Of a DNA stretch of 62,222 bases, positions 30,249 through 37,968 are shown one piece after another. Numbering within the stretch: position 1 is the first letter of the stretch; each line of letters opens with the position of its first letter. The DNA is taken from positions 1 through 62,222 of IMG/VR virus record IMGVR_UViG_3300042516_003753. One strand, 5' to 3'. The position numbers and the translations under genes are program-made. The stretch is from a virus. The notes under the pieces were generated by a model. It worked only from the letters and a program-made list of their open reading frames with translations. It ran no database searches and was not told the origin of the DNA.

Positions 30249-30446
30249 TCAAGATGCTGTTTTTGCCTCTTTGCGAGAATTTTTTTCTTCCGAAATTTCT
30301 AACCTTCTTTGTTTGGCCAATTTTGCAATTTCTTGAAGTGCTTTTCTAGCTCTTGTACCTGCAGCACTATTGCCACCCACAAATTTTTCGTCTTCTGCTT
30401 TCCATGCACTCACAGCATCAGAAATTTGTTGTATAGTTTCAGTCAT
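30249..30446 (-). CDS. Basic helical protein, histone-like (65 aa)
   Basis: MTETIQQISDAVSAWKAEDE, then SAAGTRARKALQEIAKLAKQ and a Lys/Arg-rich tail. A short helical DNA-binding-type protein, reminiscent of the small basic Hc1-like proteins of cyanophages. Preceded by a TATAAATA box. Confidence 0.7.
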   Translation of the reverse strand: MTETIQQISDAVSAWKAEDEKFVGGNSAAGTRARKALQEIAKLAKQRRLEISEEKNSRKEAKTAS

Positions 30447-30477
30447 AAAAATCTCCGTTAAAAAAATATATTTTGTT

Positions 30478-30485
30478 TATTTATA
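30478..30485 (-). promoter_or_regulatory. T4-type late box
   Basis: TATAAATA on the minus strand, 31 nt before the 30446 start and overlapping the stop of the upstream gene. Confidence 0.6.
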
Positions 30486-30690
30486 GTTTATCAGATTCTT
30501 CAAAAACTTCTTCTTGATTTTCTGTTTCGTCTAAACTTACTCCAATTTGCGAAAGATATTCCAGGGCACCTTGAACTTTCAAATAAAGTTCTTTTTTTGC
30601 CACTAATTGATTTTGTAACGTATCAATTTCTTGGAATAAATTTTGCTTTTGCTGGAACAAATTTTTTAAATGATTTTTTTGTTCTTCCAT
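30481..30690 (-). CDS. Coiled-coil small protein (69 aa)
   Basis: MEEQKNHLKNLFQQKQNLFQ followed by EIDTLQNQLVAKKELYLKVQ: a heptad-like coiled coil, then an acidic tail (EEVFEESDKL). Likely a structural or scaffold accessory; no family recognised. Confidence 0.7.
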   Translation of the reverse strand: MEEQKNHLKNLFQQKQNLFQEIDTLQNQLVAKKELYLKVQGALEYLSQIGVSLDETENQEEVFEESDKL

Positions 30691-30714
30691 TTTATTATCA
30701 ATTTATAGTAATTT

Positions 30715-30740
30715 AAAAAAGGAGGATTAATACCTCCTTT
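30715..30740 (-). terminator. Intrinsic terminator after the tail lysozyme gene
   Basis: Minus-strand AAAGGAGG-tattaat-CCTCCTTT followed by TTT. Confidence 0.8.
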
Positions 30741-30762
30741 GCATATTTATTATTCTATTGTA

Positions 30763-31416
30763 TCAAACTTCTACCGCGATCAGTCGGTTAGCATATTCAT
30801 GTGCATAAGATGTGCGGGCACCATGAATGCCCCAACCAATCCAACTATACGCATAGTTCATGTAACGATCAATAGACTTACCAGGGGTTTTCATTCTGTC
30901 TACGATACGTTGCCATTGAACTTCATTCGTAAGATAACGTAATTGCGTTTGAAGTGATGATGGATCTCCACCATACTTTTTAGCAAAATCACCCAATCCA
31001 TAATAACGATCGGCAGATGTCCATTGGATCAGACCATATCCACGCCAGCAGTTATGGTATCTGGTCCTGCTACCACCTTCACAAATATTAGGCACGAACA
31101 TAGATTCTTGCTTAATATTGCCCATGATAGTAGCAAGGGCGTTTCTGTCTTTAATTCCTTGATCTTGAAAAAATTCAAGAGCAAGTTGTTCATGTTCTGA
31201 ACACCCTTTACAAATTAGCCTTTTCTCTTTTGGTTTTGGAATTGCAACCTCGCGGATTGCTGTCGTCTCTGGTTCAAACTCTTTAATAATTGAGTAAGGT
31301 TTTGCATCCACGGGAGGAGGCGGACCTTGCAGTTTATAACTAGAGAATGGCAGTGTTGCCGTACTGGTTGTAACCGTTGCCAGAAGAGGCAGGGCTACAG
31401 TAAAGATGTTTTGCAT
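30763..31416 (-). CDS. Exported phage tail-lysozyme-like protein
   Basis: 217 residues. A signal-like N-terminus (MQNIFTVALPLLATVTTSTA), a Pro/Lys linker, then a Phage_lysozyme2-type domain: ALATIMGNIKQESMFVPNIC (the conserved Glu in QES), GYGLIQWTSADRYYGL, and a C-terminal YSWIGWGIHGART. Such domains cut peptidoglycan during DNA entry or release. It has a strong promoter of its own (31547-31575) and a terminator. Confidence 0.85.
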   Translation of the reverse strand: MQNIFTVALPLLATVTTSTATLPFSSYKLQGPPPPVDAKPYSIIKEFEPETTAIREVAIPKPKEKRLICKGCSEHEQLALEFFQDQGIKDRNALATIMGNIKQESMFVPNICEGGSRTRYHNCWRGYGLIQWTSADRYYGLGDFAKKYGGDPSSLQTQLRYLTNEVQWQRIVDRMKTPGKSIDRYMNYAYSWIGWGIHGARTSYAHEYANRLIAVEV

Positions 31417-31546
31417 TAAGGATTAATTGAACTCTACATCCGTATAGAAAGGGGGTACACCCTTTTCTCAAAGGGCACTTTCCACGGCTCTAAATGTCAC
31501 TTCACAGACTCATAATAATTACCCTACTCATAATAGGGATTTTTCC

Positions 31547-31575
31547 ATCATAAGTTTTTATTTAGGTTTTGTCAA
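31547..31575 (-). promoter_or_regulatory. Sigma-70-like promoter of the tail-lysozyme-like gene
   Basis: TTGACA (31570-31575), 17 bp, TATGAT (31547-31552). The leader of about 120 nt contains a CCCTA/TAGGG hairpin (31512-31528). Confidence 0.8.
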
Positions 31576-31582
31576 GAAAGTA

Positions 31583-32272
31583 TCACATAAGTTCTCTATT
31601 CAATGGATATCCATGTCCACCAACATTTAGTTCAGTACAAAAAAATACTTGAGTTAATCTTTTTTTATTTTTACTACCAAATGTTTGAGCTGCATGATGA
31701 CCAGATCTACCATCAAATAAAATGCAACGATTATAAACATTTTGAATTTTTATTGTTTCATAAAAATTATTATTATTTTTTTCCCATGCAGAAATAAATT
31801 CCTCATCATCAACATTTTCTCCACGATATACTTTTTGTTTTACATCAATATTAGATTTTTCGTATTTTACAATTCCATTTTTTGGTGTGTATATAGAAGT
31901 ACCAGTATCATTTTCAGGATCTTTTGTCAAATATATCAACCCTGCAAAAACACATCCATCACTATGAACCCATCCCATATTTCTTGGATGATATTTTTCA
32001 TCATGTCTAGGAGAAATTAATTGAAAAGAACTATACATATAATAATTTAATTCAGTATCTTCATTATAAAATATTGACAACAAACTTTTAGAAAAATAAT
32101 GATAAATTTCTGGAGATATCTCTTCCAATACAGAACTTCTAATTCCAGGCCAATGACCACCTTCTGCTTTATGAGAAAAATCGGAAATACTTTCTAATCC
32201 AACTTTTCTAACATAATCAGGATCTTGATAAAAATTATCAATAACAGTAACTGGAAAAAGAGATGATTTCAT
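31583..32272 (-). CDS. DUF6445-like/2OG-oxygenase-fold protein
   Basis: 229 residues from MKSSLFPVTVIDNFYQDPDY. MGWVHSDGCVFAGLIYLT (HxD) and CILFDGRSGHHAAQTFG with a later Arg suggest a double-stranded beta-helix oxygenase fold. It is distantly like the gene at 50326-51144. Substrate unknown. Confidence 0.7.
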   Translation of the reverse strand: MKSSLFPVTVIDNFYQDPDYVRKVGLESISDFSHKAEGGHWPGIRSSVLEEISPEIYHYFSKSLLSIFYNEDTELNYYMYSSFQLISPRHDEKYHPRNMGWVHSDGCVFAGLIYLTKDPENDTGTSIYTPKNGIVKYEKSNIDVKQKVYRGENVDDEEFISAWEKNNNNFYETIKIQNVYNRCILFDGRSGHHAAQTFGSKNKKRLTQVFFCTELNVGGHGYPLNRELM

Positions 32273-32327
32273 TATTATCAAAATTATATTATTTGTTATT
32301 ATTTAATGCACTATCATCTAAGCATTC

Positions 32328-32335
32328 TATAAATA
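32328..32335 (+). promoter_or_regulatory. T4-type late promoter of the plus-strand cassette
   Basis: TATAAATA with no -35 at the right distance, 28 nt upstream of the ATG at 32364. It is the only promoter of this class on the plus strand. Confidence 0.75.
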
Positions 32336-32363
32336 GATTTAGTGTTTATCACAATATAAGAAA

Positions 32364-32828
32364 ATGAAAAGACTCCTATTAGCCTTTTCGTTATTCTTCG
32401 CAATCCCAGTTAATGCTGCTGAAATCACATCAAAAATCACTGATTCTGTTCAATTGAAAGTTGATGGTGCTGCTGTTCAATCAACTCGAATTGGTGCTTC
32501 CTATTCAGCGTCAGGAACCAATATCCAATCTACATCTTTTGGTGGTGTAGGTGGTGCTGGAACCTATGATATCAATACTCCAGGTCAAGCATTTACTTTC
32601 TCAGAAAGTTTTAATGCTGCCGATACCCCTGTTACTACCCAAACACGTTCTAACCAAGGAACAATTGATTCACCAAATCTTTATGGAGATAGTGTAACTC
32701 AGATTGGTGGAGAGAAAGGAACTCTTGCAGGTACTCTTTCTCCAACTGGTGTTCCTACTGTTACTGCTGGTGGTGCTGGTACAAGTGCTACTGCTCAAAG
32801 ATCCATTGAACTAAGTGTATTCAAATGA
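32364..32828 (+). CDS. Secreted-type virion protein A (154 aa)
   Basis: Signal peptide MKRLLLAFSLFFAIPVNA-AE, then a Gly/Ser/Thr/Ala-rich chain (SASGTNIQSTSFGGVGGAGT), with little charge and ending SIELSVFK. It shares the layout of the next protein (signal peptide, TSxxSVF end, SGTNI/TGTNI and F-F-SE motifs), so the two look like diverged paralogues. First gene of the only plus-strand operon. Probably a virion or outer-membrane-associated protein; no known family. Confidence 0.72.
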   Translation: MKRLLLAFSLFFAIPVNAAEITSKITDSVQLKVDGAAVQSTRIGASYSASGTNIQSTSFGGVGGAGTYDINTPGQAFTFSESFNAADTPVTTQTRSNQGTIDSPNLYGDSVTQIGGEKGTLAGTLSPTGVPTVTAGGAGTSATAQRSIELSVFK

Positions 32829-33190
32829 GACATTTAACTCCCGTTTTGCTTTTAGCAACGGGAGTCATCTGTACTCCCGTTTATGCTGAGAGCGTTGTGC
32901 CCAATTTCACTAGGGGTACAATTAATGCGACAACAGAATCTGCGACAAAAATTGTAGAAACTATTCGTCAAGTTGAATATACAACTGGTGAATCTTACAC
33001 CGTGACTGGAACAAACATTAACATTCCTGGAAATCCTCAAAAAGGATCTAGTTACAGCATTATGACTCAAGGTGCTCCATTTCAATTTAGTGAAACGTAT
33101 CTTGGCCCTGGAGTGGCAAAAGAAACATGGATAGACCGTACTACAGAAACCCAATCAACTACTACATCAATATCTGTCTTTACGCAATAA
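32825..33190 (+). CDS. Secreted-type virion protein B (121 aa)
   Basis: Signal peptide MRHLTPVLLLATGVICTPVY-AES. YTVTGTNINIPGNPQKGSSY and PFQFSETY recall the SGTNI and FTFSES segments of protein A; it ends TTTSISVFTQ. ATGA overlap with protein A, so translation is coupled. Function unknown. Confidence 0.72.
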   Translation: MRHLTPVLLLATGVICTPVYAESVVPNFTRGTINATTESATKIVETIRQVEYTTGESYTVTGTNINIPGNPQKGSSYSIMTQGAPFQFSETYLGPGVAKETWIDRTTETQSTTTSISVFTQ

Positions 33191-33711
33191 TTTCAACGGG
33201 TTCTGCATTTGCCCAAAGCACTCCTGCACCTAGTAATACAAACATTGCTGGTCCAAGTGCAAGTGCTACAGGAAATGTAACTAATCAAGCAGTCCAAGTC
33301 CTTCAAGGACCATACGCACTCAATACTTATGGTGGTGGAGTAAGTTGTCAGGGTGCTACATTTTCAATATCTCCATTCGCTATGAGTAGTAACAATAGTA
33401 GTGATGATCCAGAATCTTTTGCATCACGCAATGGAAACTGGGGAATTTCTGCTGGTTTTAATATTCCTTTAGATGGCAACCTAATGGATTTGTGCAAAAA
33501 AAGAGCGGCAACTGAAATTGCTAGACAACAAGCAGAGACTGATAAAGCAAGATTAGATTTTGAACTCGTGAGATTATTAAAATGTGGTGAAGCTTACAAG
33601 AATGGAGTTATGTTCCACCCCGATAGTCCTTACTATAAGGTTTGTGCAGATGTTGTTGTGAAGTACCCAAAAGTTGAGGATGTAGTGAATGGAACCAATA
33701 GAACTAATTGA
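33127..33711 (+). CDS. Secreted-type virion protein C (194 aa)
   Basis: The ATG used gives MDRPYYRNPINYYINICLYA, with a hydrophobic signal region ending near STGSAFAQ. The mature part is Asn/Ser-rich (SNTNIAGPSASATGNVTNQA), then Cys-containing (LMDLCKKRAATEIARQQAET) and helical. It overlaps protein B by 64 nt; a shorter start is not obvious. Likely exported. Confidence 0.68.
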   Translation: MDRPYYRNPINYYINICLYAIISTGSAFAQSTPAPSNTNIAGPSASATGNVTNQAVQVLQGPYALNTYGGGVSCQGATFSISPFAMSSNNSSDDPESFASRNGNWGISAGFNIPLDGNLMDLCKKRAATEIARQQAETDKARLDFELVRLLKCGEAYKNGVMFHPDSPYYKVCADVVVKYPKVEDVVNGTNRTN

Positions 33712-34573
33712 TAACCCAAATTTAAAACCCATAATCGGAAATAATCCGATTAACGTTCCAAATTCAAACATCAATAAAATTGCTGGTCCGTCTATAATTT
33801 CAACCATAGATAGACCAGCAATTCGTGATGTTGAACAACCAGTTGTTCGTGGTCTAGAGGTTCCTGTTATTGATGTTCCAAATACTACAATTAAATATCC
33901 AGTTATTAATGTACCAACTCAAGCAGAGTTTGATGCTGCGGTAAATGCAGAACGTCAAAAGCAATCACAAGAAGAAAAACCAAAAGAAAGGGGATTACCT
34001 GATACGACTCCCCCTCCTCAATTGCCACAAGTTACCCAAACCCCCTTTACTCAACCTGCAACATCTACACCAGTTGCAGAAATCCCAGCAGATAAACCTC
34101 AACCTACTTTTTCTGTTTATGGAGTCGATATTAATTTACCTGACCCTTCTCTTGTTGCTACGGCTGGTGCTGTCGCAGTAGTTACCACAGCATCCACTAT
34201 GGTTGCAACAACTGCACTAAACGCCCTTAAAAACGCCGCAGAACCAATCATTAAAGAAGCAACAAAGAATAAGTTCAAAATCAAAATCAAACAGGTTAAA
34301 CCCGTTCTTCACTACGTTCTTGCAGAAGAAGGGCACGTTGATATTTTTGAGTACTCTTCAGAAGGAACTCGTTTCATAGAGAAAGTATCTAATGTAGAGC
34401 AGTACATCCGCGATCAAGTTGAAATTAATGCTCTCTACGAAATAGACAACAAAATTATTATTGATGATGTGATAAAAGATAAATTTACAAAAGAGGGGCA
34501 ACAAAGATTTAAACCTTTATTCTCCCCTGCTAAAAAGGTTGCAAAAAAACTTGCTGCTAGATTATCATTCTAA
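33689..34573 (+). CDS. Virion/membrane-associated protein D (294 aa)
   Basis: Proline-rich N-terminal half with repeats like VEQPVVRGLEVPVIDVPNTT, a hydrophobic Ala/Thr/Val segment at about 153-180 (LVATAGAVAVVTTASTMVAT), and a basic C-terminal domain (KFKIKIKQVKPVLHYVLAEE). It ends FSPAKKVAKKLAARLSF. A membrane-anchored structural protein is the best guess. It converges on, and overlaps by 9 nt, the next minus-strand gene. Confidence 0.7.
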   Translation: MEPIELIDNPNLKPIIGNNPINVPNSNINKIAGPSIISTIDRPAIRDVEQPVVRGLEVPVIDVPNTTIKYPVINVPTQAEFDAAVNAERQKQSQEEKPKERGLPDTTPPPQLPQVTQTPFTQPATSTPVAEIPADKPQPTFSVYGVDINLPDPSLVATAGAVAVVTTASTMVATTALNALKNAAEPIIKEATKNKFKIKIKQVKPVLHYVLAEEGHVDIFEYSSEGTRFIEKVSNVEQYIRDQVEINALYEIDNKIIIDDVIKDKFTKEGQQRFKPLFSPAKKVAKKLAARLSF

Positions 34574-34726
34574 GTCTAAACTTGATACAACCCAAGATAT
34601 AACCATAACTGGTATATAAGTTATTACATTATAAAGAGCATCAAAAAAGAAATTATCAAATCTAGATTCTTTTCTTTTCTTTTCTTGATGCTTTATTTCT
34701 TCGACTTTTTGTGGTGCGTGAGTCAT
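34565..34726 (-). CDS. Small membrane protein (53 aa)
   Basis: Charged start MTHAPQKVEEIKHQEKKRKE, then a hydrophobic end (ALYNVITYIPVMVISWVVSS). One C-terminal helix. Starts by ATGA overlap with its neighbour. Unassigned. Confidence 0.6.
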   Translation of the reverse strand: MTHAPQKVEEIKHQEKKRKESRFDNFFFDALYNVITYIPVMVISWVVSSLDLE

Positions 34727-34932
34727 TCCAACACCGTAAAGTAATCTTTACTATTTAACAAAAATGCATCATATTGTAAAGATTTTTTACGACCTCTTCG
34801 TGCTGGTCTCCTAACAAAACGAATAACTTCTGGTGGTTGACGCTTGGGGATAGGTCTTCTATTCTCAAGCATCATACCATCGTTGGTAAGTAATCTTAAA
34901 ACTATTAAAATATCAAGAAGTACGAGTTTCAT
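34723..34932 (-). CDS. Basic small protein (69 aa)
   Basis: MKLVLLDILIVLRLLTNDGM, then a strongly basic Pro/Arg stretch (PIPKRQPPEVIRFVRRPARR, GRKK). Hydrophobic N-terminus and basic core. Overlaps SNase by 20 nt. Unassigned. Confidence 0.55.
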   Translation of the reverse strand: MKLVLLDILIVLRLLTNDGMMLENRRPIPKRQPPEVIRFVRRPARRGRKKSLQYDAFLLNSKDYFTVLE

Positions 34933-35338
34933 TCCTCTTTGCTAATAGTTGGGAGAAGTCTTTTTTCTTTGTACCCCCATCATATTCCCAAGCATATCCT
35001 TCAGCAATCATTTGATTATTGATTGATATTTCTTCCCCATTAATATACAAGTGTCCAATAATACGTCCGTATTTCTCTGTGCTATCTGGAAGTTCGGTTT
35101 TGATAATAATATCTTTAGCAAATTGCAATCTATGCTTCAACCACTCTTTTGATTCCAATCCCAGTTTCTTTTCATAAGCATCGGTAGTTCTACTCTCTGG
35201 AGTATCTACTGCTGCAAGACGAATTCTTTTGGTGAGTGAAATATCAAATCCAAGATCAATATCAGCATCAATAGTATCACCATCAACTACTTTATGAACT
35301 GAACGAATACGATAAACGTAAGGATCTTTTTCTTGCAT
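34913..35338 (-). CDS. Thermonuclease-like (SNase) endonuclease
   Basis: 141 residues, staphylococcal-nuclease fold. VHKVVDGDTIDADIDLGF (Asp ligands), IRLAAVDTPESRTTD (Arg/Asp/Glu active site), EKYGRIIGHLYINGEEIS (second Arg) and MIAEGYAWEY. No signal peptide, so it would act in the cytoplasm on host DNA/RNA or on recombination intermediates. Confidence 0.9.
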   Translation of the reverse strand: MQEKDPYVYRIRSVHKVVDGDTIDADIDLGFDISLTKRIRLAAVDTPESRTTDAYEKKLGLESKEWLKHRLQFAKDIIIKTELPDSTEKYGRIIGHLYINGEEISINNQMIAEGYAWEYDGGTKKKDFSQLLAKRNETRTS

Positions 35339-35550
35339 CAGAATGGTAATTTAAACTCTTTGGTATTTAGTTTAGGAATAGGCAATTTTTGAAATGCTTT
35401 ATTCACTTGATTCTCTACAACCTTACCAACAAACTCCTCTGGATTGTTCAGAATTACTTCTGCTTTTTTATAAGTCACATAAGCACCATAACAAAGTGCT
35501 CCACTAATGAGAAGACTTGTCGTTGATAGAATGATTGCTAGGTTCTTCAT
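35338..35550 (-). CDS. Small membrane-anchored protein (70 aa)
   Basis: MKNLAIILSTTSLLISGALC then YGAYVTYKKAEVILNNPEEF: an N-terminal anchor and a polar tail with PIPKLNTKEFKLPF. Shares a 1-nt overlap with SNase. Unassigned. Confidence 0.65.
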   Translation of the reverse strand: MKNLAIILSTTSLLISGALCYGAYVTYKKAEVILNNPEEFVGKVVENQVNKAFQKLPIPKLNTKEFKLPF

Positions 35551-35653
35551 TTTTCATTTCCTCGTGTGCTAGTTTTAGTATGTAGTAAATTACATACAAA
35601 GTAAAAATAAGTCCACAACCCAATATAATTACAACTCCCCAAGGAAATTCCAT
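35477..35653 (-). CDS. Small membrane protein (58 aa)
   Basis: MEFPWGVVIILGCGLIFTLY, then VIYYILKLAHEEMKNEEPSN: one helix plus a polar tail whose end overlaps the next gene's start by 74 nt in another frame. The start overlaps the upstream stop by 1 nt. The last 20 residues may not be conserved. Confidence 0.5.
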
Positions 35654-36399
35654 TAGTACTTACCTTCTGTACAATACTCTACTTTCTTGTTTGGATAATA
35701 AGGATACTTACCTTCTTGTGGTTTCATCCATCCACATCCAATCAACCAATCCATAGTCATTGGTGTAGGACGAATTTGATCCCATAATGGACCCTTTGCA
35801 CACATTTCAAGTTTTTCTGCCGTTTGATTTGATTGCTCTTCTGCCCAGTTAGCATCTGCTTCCCAAGGAATTGCACGACTTTGCATCATTGATTCATAAG
35901 TTAAACGAGTCTGCTTCATTACCCAAGCAGGTATCTCACTATCCTGATGAACCTGTGCCATAAAGGATGTTTGTAATCCACCACCCATACAATCTTGAAC
36001 TACATGCCACCCCTCATGTCTCATCGTTCCGAGAAATTCTCTAGGATCTTTGAGAAGTTGTTCGTTCACAAAGAAACGATTATAGTTTGGTTTATATAAT
36101 CCTACTGTTCTTGGAGTAAAATATCTTTCTGGTGCAACATACACAGGTACATTTACACTATCAAGAGCAGTAATAATTCTTTTTAATTCTTCTCTGAATG
36201 GATCAAAGTCTGGATCCTTTAGTAGTTCAGAATCTACCGTGAGTTTTTCAACTCCTTCAGTGCATTCTAGGAGAATCATACAACCCATTGCCTCTGCACT
36301 ATAAGGTCTTACTGTTGGTTGTTTGGGTTCTAATGATGATGCTATAGCAGGAAATGCTAAAGATAAAATTAGACCAAATGAGGTGAGTAACTTTTTCAT
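35653..36399 (-). CDS. Exported HExxH metallopeptidase-like protein
   Basis: 248 residues from MKKLLTSFGLILSLAFPAIA, a clear signal peptide. The mature chain contains LGTMRHEGWHVVQDCMGGGL, where HEGWH fits the HExxH zinc motif; a downstream WEADANWAEEQ may supply the third ligand. Several Cys suggest disulfides. Probably periplasmic; a role in lysis or virion processing is possible. ATGA overlap upstream. Confidence 0.7.
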   Translation of the reverse strand: MKKLLTSFGLILSLAFPAIASSLEPKQPTVRPYSAEAMGCMILLECTEGVEKLTVDSELLKDPDFDPFREELKRIITALDSVNVPVYVAPERYFTPRTVGLYKPNYNRFFVNEQLLKDPREFLGTMRHEGWHVVQDCMGGGLQTSFMAQVHQDSEIPAWVMKQTRLTYESMMQSRAIPWEADANWAEEQSNQTAEKLEMCAKGPLWDQIRPTPMTMDWLIGCGWMKPQEGKYPYYPNKKVEYCTEGKY

Positions 36400-36596
36400 T
36401 CGTTCCACCAACCTTCTTCTTTGTGAATCCAGACTTTCAAATCCCGTACATACTTTCTCAAAATCTGGGCCTGTTCTTCATGCCAAATATCACCCGTCTC
36501 CATGTGAAGACGGGTGTGATTATCTATGGCTTTGAGTATGTTGTGGATGGGAGCGTTCCAACACTCCCTTTTTGGAGTGTTCCATTCTCTTGGCAT
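36396..36596 (-). CDS. Hypothetical protein (66 aa)
   Basis: MPREWNTPKRECWNAPIHNI, then DIWHEEQAQILRKYVRDLKV and WIHKEEGWWNE. Helical, Trp-rich, soluble. Overlaps the upstream 57-aa gene by 73 nt. Unassigned. Confidence 0.6.
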   Translation of the reverse strand: MPREWNTPKRECWNAPIHNILKAIDNHTRLHMETGDIWHEEQAQILRKYVRDLKVWIHKEEGWWNE

Positions 36597-36697
36597 TTGT
36601 ACTCAACTGTATAAAGTTGTCCTTTATGTATAAAATCAACTGCACATAAATTAGGTCCAATTATTAAGTTACCTGCAATAAGAATTTCAAGTAACAT
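36524..36697 (-). CDS. Hypothetical protein (57 aa)
   Basis: MLLEILIAGNLIIGPNLCAV, then DFIHKGQLYTVEYKCQENGT. Hydrophobic N-terminus. It overlaps its neighbours by 1 nt upstream and 73 nt downstream. Either this or the 66-aa frame may be shorter in reality. Confidence 0.5.
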   Translation of the reverse strand: MLLEILIAGNLIIGPNLCAVDFIHKGQLYTVEYKCQENGTLQKGSVGTLPSTTYSKP

Positions 36698-36804
36698 TAT
36701 TTTTTCTTACCTCCATTTTTAGCTTTCTTTGCAGTTGCGTTACCAGAATTCTGCTTTTTATTATTCGCAGATCCTTTTTTGCTTTTATTTGGTGATTTAG
36801 ACAT
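36697..36804 (-). CDS. Very basic small protein (35 aa)
   Basis: MSKSPNKSKKGSANNKKQNS followed by GNATAKKAKNGGKKK: 14 Lys and almost no hydrophobic residues. Its start and stop overlap both neighbours by 1 nt. Could bind nucleic acid or act as a small regulator. Confidence 0.6.
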   Translation of the reverse strand: MSKSPNKSKKGSANNKKQNSGNATAKKAKNGGKKK

Positions 36805-37124
36805 TATGCTCCACCTGTGCGAGGTTGTACTTGGCCTTCTAAAACTTCAACTCTTTCTTCAAGAGTTGGTTCAGTAGTTGCAGAAACTACTGGTACTACT
36901 GGTTCTGGTGGTGCTCCCGCAACCACTTCTTCTCTACGTGGTTCTTCTTTTTTTTCATCATCATCCCCACCTTTCTTCATAGTATTAATACCAAAAGTAG
37001 CAGCAGATGCTGTGAAAACAGTTGCAATAAAAGTTGGGTCCATCTTAGATAGAGCCCCAGCATAACTAGCAGTGAGAAGAGCAGCAGACCAACCCAAAAT
37101 AGCGATACGAATTACAGTACTCAT
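36804..37124 (-). CDS. Holin candidate (106 aa, two membrane helices)
   Basis: Start MSTVIRIAILGWSAALLTAS. Two hydrophobic segments (about 4-24 and 28-46, DPTFIATVFTASAATFGINT), then a highly charged tail (KKGGDDDEKKEEPRREEVVA). That is the layout of class II holins. It directly follows, in transcription, a GH24 lysozyme. The start was chosen at the second Met; a longer frame begins at 37154. Not proven. Confidence 0.6.
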   Translation of the reverse strand: MSTVIRIAILGWSAALLTASYAGALSKMDPTFIATVFTASAATFGINTMKKGGDDDEKKEEPRREEVVAGAPPEPVVPVVSATTEPTLEERVEVLEGQVQPRTGGA

Positions 37125-37172
37125 ACACTTTTCTCTTTTGTTTGGCGTTTCCATTTGTTCCTTAGTTTGAGG

Positions 37173-37844
37173 TTAACCTTTTTTCCAAGCTTCACCTTCT
37201 GCTTTTCTTCTACGTGCTAAACCTGCCTCTACATTTGAACCAGGATTGCGATAGAGATATAAAGCATCGGGAACCATGTCCCATTCTTTATTCTTCAGGC
37301 GTTTAGTAATAGTATTAAAGTTATCACCACCGTAAAAACCGGCACCAAGATTATAAGCAAAGCTGAGCAGAGCGCCTCTTTTTCCATCTGACATTTCACT
37401 CCAATGAGGGATTTTACGCAAGGCAGGAAGGAACTCTTTTTTGCATTGTTCGATAAGAAGTTCATCTGCTTCTTGTTGAGTTAAAGTATCACCCATTTGA
37501 AAAGGTGAACCATCTTTTTTACGTGTTGAACCCCAACCGATTGTGATTGGAAGTCCACCAGTTAGAGGATCGGGATATGCCTTTAAATGGCATCCTTCAA
37601 ACTCTTTGATTAATTTCAAACCCATCATTGGAACATCATCACCACCAACTACAGGCGCTGCAGCAGCAGGGGCAGATGCTGGTGCAGCGTTACCCTTTTT
37701 TCCTCTATAAATCTCCGCCCAATCAATATTATCTTCTAGATATTTGACTGGAAGATTATCTTCCAACCACTGAACTGCCTTAACGTGATTAGGATTTTTC
37801 TCGTCATAAAACTTAAAAAAGTTATGAAGATCAATTCTTGCCAT
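37173..37844 (-). CDS. GH24-type lysozyme with N-terminal module
   Basis: 223 residues. Residues 1-47 (IDLHNFFKFYDEKNPNHVKA, VQWLEDNLP) form a module shared with the C39-like protein upstream. An Ala/Pro linker follows, then a T4-lysozyme-like domain: LKLIKEFEGCHLKAYPDPLT (catalytic Glu), ITIGWGSTRKKDGS, and AYNLGAGFYGGDNFNTITKR. No signal peptide, so export would need a holin. Candidate endolysin. Confidence 0.88.
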   Translation of the reverse strand: MARIDLHNFFKFYDEKNPNHVKAVQWLEDNLPVKYLEDNIDWAEIYRGKKGNAAPASAPAAAAPVVGGDDVPMMGLKLIKEFEGCHLKAYPDPLTGGLPITIGWGSTRKKDGSPFQMGDTLTQQEADELLIEQCKKEFLPALRKIPHWSEMSDGKRGALLSFAYNLGAGFYGGDNFNTITKRLKNKEWDMVPDALYLYRNPGSNVEAGLARRRKAEGEAWKKG

Positions 37845-37968
37845 TGTTACCTCCGAAATACTTTGTATAAAGTTGTTGCGCTTCTATATGTTTTCCATGA
37901 TTTGTAAGATCTTTTATTCTTTGTAAGATCTTTCTTTTAAAATTAATCGAAAATTCTTCCCCATCCAT
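37831..37968 (-). CDS. Small basic protein between endolysin genes (45 aa)
   Basis: MDGEEFSINFKRKILQRIKD, then LTNHGKHIEAQQLYTKYFGG. Starts inside the end of the C39-like gene and ends inside the start of the lysozyme gene in another frame. Helical and basic. The overlaps suggest a real coupled gene. Confidence 0.5.
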   Translation of the reverse strand: MDGEEFSINFKRKILQRIKDLTNHGKHIEAQQLYTKYFGGNNGKN

